NCBI RefSeq assembly: GCF_006440675.2
Contig: NZ_CP083951.1
Location: 2,389,501-2,453,500, forward strand
Length of the DNA stretch: 64,000 bases
Direction of reading: 5' to 3'
From: Mesorhizobium sp. B2-8-5
Lineage (GTDB): Bacteria; Pseudomonadota; Alphaproteobacteria; Rhizobiales; Rhizobiaceae
Shown in pieces: positions 60,600 to 64,000 of the stretch (the stretch's first letter is position 1; each line of letters opens with the position of its first letter). The notes below the pieces were generated by a model. The model had not been told where the DNA came from, ran no database searches, and worked only from the letters and a program-made list of their open reading frames with translations. The translations under genes were made by a program, and so were the position numbers.

Positions 60600-61787
60600 T
60601 TATCGACCGAATACACCCGCCTTTGCAAGCGCTCCGATCTCCTCTTCGCTCAAGCCGAAACGGGTCAATATGCCTAAGGGCTCTCGATCGGCGACGGCCG
60701 GAGCTGCGGCAAGCGTTTGTGCGCCTTGCGAGAAACGCGGTGCCGGCGCCGGGCGATCGAGTTCGCCGGACTTCACGAAGCTTTGCCTGGCACGATTGTG
60801 CGGATGGTTCCTGGCTTCGACCAGGGACAGCACGGGCGCCACGCAGGCATCCGTCGCGGCGAAAAGCTCGGCCCATTCGTCGCGCGTCTTTGCCTTGATC
60901 CGGCCGGCAATGGCGGCGCGCATCGCGGGCCATGACGACTTGTCGTACTGGCTGCCGACAAAATGCCCGTCGAGCGGCAGCAGCCTGGCGAATTCGTCGA
61001 AGAAGCGCGGTTCGAAACAGCCGACGGCAACGTGCCTTGCGTCCGCCGTCTCATAGGTATCGTAGAAAGGCGCCCCGGAATCGAGCAGGTTCTCGCCGCG
61101 CCTGTCGCTCCACAGACCCGCCGCCATATAGGCGTGAATGGGTGCGGCGAGCATCGAGGCTCCCTCGATCATCGAGGCATCGACCACCTGGCCCTTTCCG
61201 CTGCGCGAGCGCTGGAAGAGAGCGGCGAGCACGCCCGCGATCAGCATCATGGCGCCGCCGCCTTGATCCGCGACGAGGTTGAGCGGCGGCGCCGGCGGCG
61301 CGTCCTGCCTGCCGACCGCGTGCAGGAGGCCCGCATAGGCGAGATAGGTGATGTCGTGCCCGGCTCGCCCGGACAGCGGCCCGTCCTGGCCGAAGCCGGT
61401 CAGGCGACCATAGATCAGCGCCGGATTGCGCTGGACAACGACATCCGGCCCCAGCCCGAGCCGCTCCATCACGCCGGGGCGGAAGCCTTCGACGAGCAAG
61501 TCGGCCTGTGCCGCAAGGCGCAGCAGCAATTCCGCGCCCGCCGGGTGCTTGAGGTCGAGCTTGAGGACGGAACGGCCGTGGCGGTCGAGATCGTATTCTT
61601 GCGGTAGGCTCAGGAGCGGCTGGCCAGCGTCGGCGCGTTCGATGCGCAGCACCTCGGCGCCCATTTCGGACAGCATCAGGGCGGCAAGCGGCACCGGACC
61701 GAGCCCGGCCATCTCGATCACTTTGAGGCCAGCGAGCGGGCCGGTCTTTCCGGCGGCAGCACCGGCGCCTGTCGGCGAGCCATTCAT
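60600..61787 (-). CDS. CaiB/BaiF-family CoA-transferase (alpha-methylacyl-CoA racemase-like)
   Basis: 395 residues. Class III CoA-transferase features are LAGLKVIEMAGLGPVPLAAL, VLKLDLKHPAGAELLLRLAA, DLLVEGFRPGVMERLGLG, ALIYGRLTGFGQDGPLSGRA, GHDITYLAYAGLLHAVG. The Asp in GHDITY lies in the active site. VxEMAGLGPVP is a signature of alpha-methylacyl-CoA racemases, which epimerise branched acyl-CoAs. The HSD10-like SDR directly upstream, co-oriented with a 6-base gap, supports a branched-chain fatty or amino acid role. Confidence 0.9.
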   Translation of the reverse strand: MNGSPTGAGAAAGKTGPLAGLKVIEMAGLGPVPLAALMLSEMGAEVLRIERADAGQPLLSLPQEYDLDRHGRSVLKLDLKHPAGAELLLRLAAQADLLVEGFRPGVMERLGLGPDVVVQRNPALIYGRLTGFGQDGPLSGRAGHDITYLAYAGLLHAVGRQDAPPAPPLNLVADQGGGAMMLIAGVLAALFQRSRSGKGQVVDASMIEGASMLAAPIHAYMAAGLWSDRRGENLLDSGAPFYDTYETADARHVAVGCFEPRFFDEFARLLPLDGHFVGSQYDKSSWPAMRAAIAGRIKAKTRDEWAELFAATDACVAPVLSLVEARNHPHNRARQSFVKSGELDRPAPAPRFSQGAQTLAAAPAVADREPLGILTRFGLSEEEIGALAKAGVFGR

Positions 61788-61793
61788 CCCCGC

Positions 61794-62555
61794 TTATTTC
61801 GGCGCCATGCGGATGGCGCCGTCGAGGCGGATGGTCTCGCCGTTCAGCATCTGGTTCTCGACGATGTGGAGGGCAAGTGCTGCATATTCCGACGGCTCGC
61901 CGAGCCGCGGCGGGAAGGGCACGGAAGCGCCGAGCGAATCCTGCACTTCCTGCGGCATGCCTGCCATCATCGGCGTCTTGAAGATACCGGGCGCGATGGT
62001 GCAGACGCGAATGCCGGAGCGGGCGAGATCGCGCGCCACAGGCAGCGTCATGCCGACGACGCCACCCTTGGAGGCCGCGTAGGCGGCCTGGCCGATCTGG
62101 CCGTCATAGGCGGCGACGGAGGCGGTGTTGACGATGACGCCGCGCTCGCCGCCGGCGAGCGGATCGAGTTTCGCCGCCCGGTCGGCGACGAGGCGGATCA
62201 TGTTGAAGGTGCCGATCAGGTTGATCTCGATCACCTTGCGGTACTGGTCGAGCGGATGCGGTCCGTCCTTGCCGATCGTCTTCACGCCGATGGCGATGCC
62301 GGCGCAATTGACCAGGATGCGCGGCGGCCCGAGCTTTTCAGCCACTTCGGCGATCGCGGCGGCAGCGCCGTCGCCGCTGCCGACATCGCATTGGACGGCA
62401 ATGCCGCCGATGTCGGCCGCGACTTTTGCCGCGCGCTCGATGCCCACGTCGAGGATGGCGACACTGGCGCCCTTGGCCGCCAACGCGCGCGCCGTCGCCT
62501 CGCCAAGGCCCGATCCGCCGCCGGTGACGATCGCGATCTGGCCGTTCGGGTTCAT
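61794..62555 (-). CDS. 3-hydroxyacyl-CoA dehydrogenase of the SDR family (HSD10-like)
   Basis: 253 residues. [60 protein letters not shown] and the catalytic Ser and Tyr in [20 protein letters not shown] match the 3-hydroxy-2-methylbutyryl-CoA/3-hydroxyacyl-CoA dehydrogenase group. VAILD at the end of the second strand points to NAD. Its stop is 6 bases before the CoA-transferase start, so both form an operon for branched-chain acyl-CoA breakdown. Confidence 0.9.
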   Translation of the reverse strand: MNPNGQIAIVTGGGSGLGEATARALAAKGASVAILDVGIERAAKVAADIGGIAVQCDVGSGDGAAAAIAEVAEKLGPPRILVNCAGIAIGVKTIGKDGPHPLDQYRKVIEINLIGTFNMIRLVADRAAKLDPLAGGERGVIVNTASVAAYDGQIGQAAYAASKGGVVGMTLPVARDLARSGIRVCTIAPGIFKTPMMAGMPQEVQDSLGASVPFPPRLGEPSEYAALALHIVENQMLNGETIRLDGAIRMAPK

Positions 62556-62582
62556 GCAAGCCTCCCAGGATTTCGATTTATG

Positions 62583-63188
62583 CTACGAGGCGCGCAAGGG
62601 AGGCGCAACCGCCATAGCCGGATCGATCGACTGCTGCGCCGTGGCAGCCGACCGCGCCAAGGCCGGCGCAGGTTCGGCAACCCTCGCCGTATTGGCGTGA
62701 CAGACATCGCCGGCAAAGCGAGCGACGGCTCCGGGCTTGATTTCGTGATGCAGCAGGCGGTCGAGATCGACCGGACGCGGCATGGTGATCTGCCCGCGCG
62801 GAAAGCGCTTGAAGCCCAGCGGCCCATAATATGGCTCGTCGCCGACCAGGATGACGGCCGGCGCGCCGGCTTTCCTGGCCGCCTCCAGCGCGATCGCCAC
62901 CAGCTTGCGGCCGATGCCGAGATTCTTGTAGGCGGGGCGCACCGCGAGCGGGCCGAGCATCATGGCGCGACCGGCGCCAGCGGCCACGCGCGTCATGCGC
63001 ACGGAAGCGATGACCGTGCCGTCCTTGACGGCGACGAAGGACATCGAGCGGTCATGTCCGCCGGCCTCGCGGATCTTGTAGGCAGCAAGCACGAAACGAC
63101 CCGGGCCGAAGGCCTCGTCGTTGATGGCTTCGATTTCAGGGTCATGCGCCGGGGTTTCCGGCAGGTATTTCACGTCGGCAAGGCTCAT
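62583..63188 (-). CDS. GNAT-family N-acetyltransferase
   Basis: 201 residues from MSLADVKYLPETPAHDPEIE at 63188; the frame can extend to 63227. The acetyl-CoA motif LGPLAVRPAYKNLGIGRKLV, AIALEAARKAGAPAVILVGD and EPYYGPLGFKRFPRGQI are typical of the YhbS-like GNATs of alphaproteobacteria. The acceptor is unknown. Alone, or last in a run with the SDR 27 bases away. Confidence 0.88.
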   Translation of the reverse strand: MSLADVKYLPETPAHDPEIEAINDEAFGPGRFVLAAYKIREAGGHDRSMSFVAVKDGTVIASVRMTRVAAGAGRAMMLGPLAVRPAYKNLGIGRKLVAIALEAARKAGAPAVILVGDEPYYGPLGFKRFPRGQITMPRPVDLDRLLHHEIKPGAVARFAGDVCHANTARVAEPAPALARSAATAQQSIDPAMAVAPPLRAS

Positions 63189-63495
63189 GGTCTTTGCGTT
63201 CCGGTATGCGAGGAAGGTTTGCTGCAAGCGGCAGCGTTCGCCAGTCAGCGCTACTTAAGCGCGGGCGCCCTTTCGTCGTCGGTCGAACCGGATCGAGGCA
63301 AAGTCGAACATGGGCGCCTCCGCTAGCACCAATTCTGCGCCGCTGCAATCGGTGCTTTCCGGCTTTCTTTGCCTCGCGCGCCGAACTTGTCCGTCTCCGA
63401 CCGGTTTCGTCATTTGACGAACTGTTCAGCGCCTGAGGGCTTCGCCGGCCCGGTCATCAACCTAGATAATCTCCAACCGCAAGGGAGATTTTCGC

Positions 63496-64000
63496 ATGGG
63501 ATTGCTGATCGAAGGCAAATGGCAGGATCGCGCGCCGAACACCGACAGCGGTGGGCGGTTCGTGCGGACGGAGTCGCAATGGCGCGACTGGATTACGCGC
63601 GATGGCAGGCCGGCCGAAGGGCGCGCACGCGGCTTCAAGGCGGAACCCGGCCGCTATCACCTCTATGTCTCGCTCGCCTGCCCATGGGCGCATCGCACAC
63701 TGATCTTCCGTGCCCTGAAGAAGCTCGAGGACATCATTTCGGTCTCCGTGGTGCATCATTTCATGGGCGAGAACGGCTGGACCTTCAAAGCCGAGGACGG
63801 CGCCACCGGCGACACGCTCTACGGTCTCGATTTCCTGCACCAGATCTATGCCAAGGCCGATCCGGCCTATTCAGGCCGTGTGACGGTGCCGGTGCTGTGG
63901 GACAAAAGGCAGCAGACCATCGTGAACAACGAGTCCTCCGAGATCATCCGCATGCTCAATTCCGCCTTCGACGAATGGGGCGATGCCGGTCTCGACTTCT
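63496..64000 (+). CDS. Glutathionyl-hydroquinone reductase/omega-class GST, N-terminal part, cut by window edge
   Basis: 168 residues are visible. MGLLIEGKWQDRAPNTDSGG, FVRTESQWRDWITRDG, then YHLYVSLACPWAHRTLIFRA with the catalytic Cys in CPWAHR, followed by VVHHFMGENGWTF and VPVLWDKRQQTIVNNESSEI. This is the xi-class GST fold of YqjG/PcpF, which uses glutathione to reduce glutathionyl-hydroquinones. AGGGAGATTTTCGC before the ATG sets the start. The C-terminal helical domain lies outside the window. Confidence 0.93.
   Translation, partial: MGLLIEGKWQDRAPNTDSGGRFVRTESQWRDWITRDGRPAEGRARGFKAEPGRYHLYVSLACPWAHRTLIFRALKKLEDIISVSVVHHFMGENGWTFKAEDGATGDTLYGLDFLHQIYAKADPAYSGRVTVPVLWDKRQQTIVNNESSEIIRMLNSAFDEWGDAGLDF

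Overview
The window looks like a chromosome segment of a Mesorhizobium-like alphaproteobacterium (Hyphomicrobiales). The reasons are the GC-rich coding style, the CtrA/SciP/ChpT cell-cycle genes with CcrM-type GANTC sites in the ctrA promoter, an EipA (DUF1134) gene, a GAAC-N7-GAAC SOS box, DUF768 and DUF6894 proteins, and NHEJ-type repair genes. No species can be named from the sequence alone. All functions below come from reading the translations; no database search was run.

Layout. (1) 1-14.85 kb is a compact catabolic region. A divergent thiolase faces acetoacetyl-CoA synthetase, a thiolase-like/DUF35/MaoC trio and an MFS transporter. A GntR/UTRA regulator follows, and then an eight-gene operon: SDR, class II aldolase, sugar-binding protein, ABC ATPase, two permeases, PfkB kinase, SDR. 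The same palindrome (TGGTTATAACCA core) lies in both control regions, so one GntR protein probably governs both halves. (2) 14.85-48.8 kb is an accessory, heavily eroded region. It holds small orphan genes, paralogous repeats, two tiny lasso-leader-like peptide genes, a bounded 2.3 kb IS1595-type transposon with passenger genes, a complete ISAs1 element, Ku with three ligD remnants, an SRAP protein, a PolX/PHP protein lacking part of its polymerase active site, an SOS-box-controlled gene pair, a phospholipase D-type enzyme, membrane and PRC-barrel proteins, broken transporter genes, a DUF736/serine recombinase scar and a TadG-like protein. It ends with a large serine recombinase whose 3' end runs into tRNA-Met, a classic integration boundary. 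(3) 48.9-64 kb is core chromosome: a Gfo/Idh/MocA oxidoreductase, mnmA, sciP, a quinone oxidoreductase with a divergent HxlR regulator, fliJ, ctrA, an orphan receiver protein, chpT, eipA, a coiled-coil membrane protein, a SpoU methyltransferase, an ArsR regulator, a HugZ-like protein, a CaiB-type CoA-transferase, an HSD10-like SDR, a GNAT and a partial glutathionyl-hydroquinone reductase.

How the genes work together. Region 1 predicts uptake, phosphorylation and aldol cleavage of a sugar or polyol, coordinated with activation and thiolysis of an acetoacetyl unit; the substrate is unknown. Region 2 is a landing zone where DNA end-joining genes are decaying and small mobile elements nest inside one another. 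Region 3 clusters CtrA, its inhibitor SciP and its phosphotransferase ChpT with a CtrA-type envelope target (EipA).
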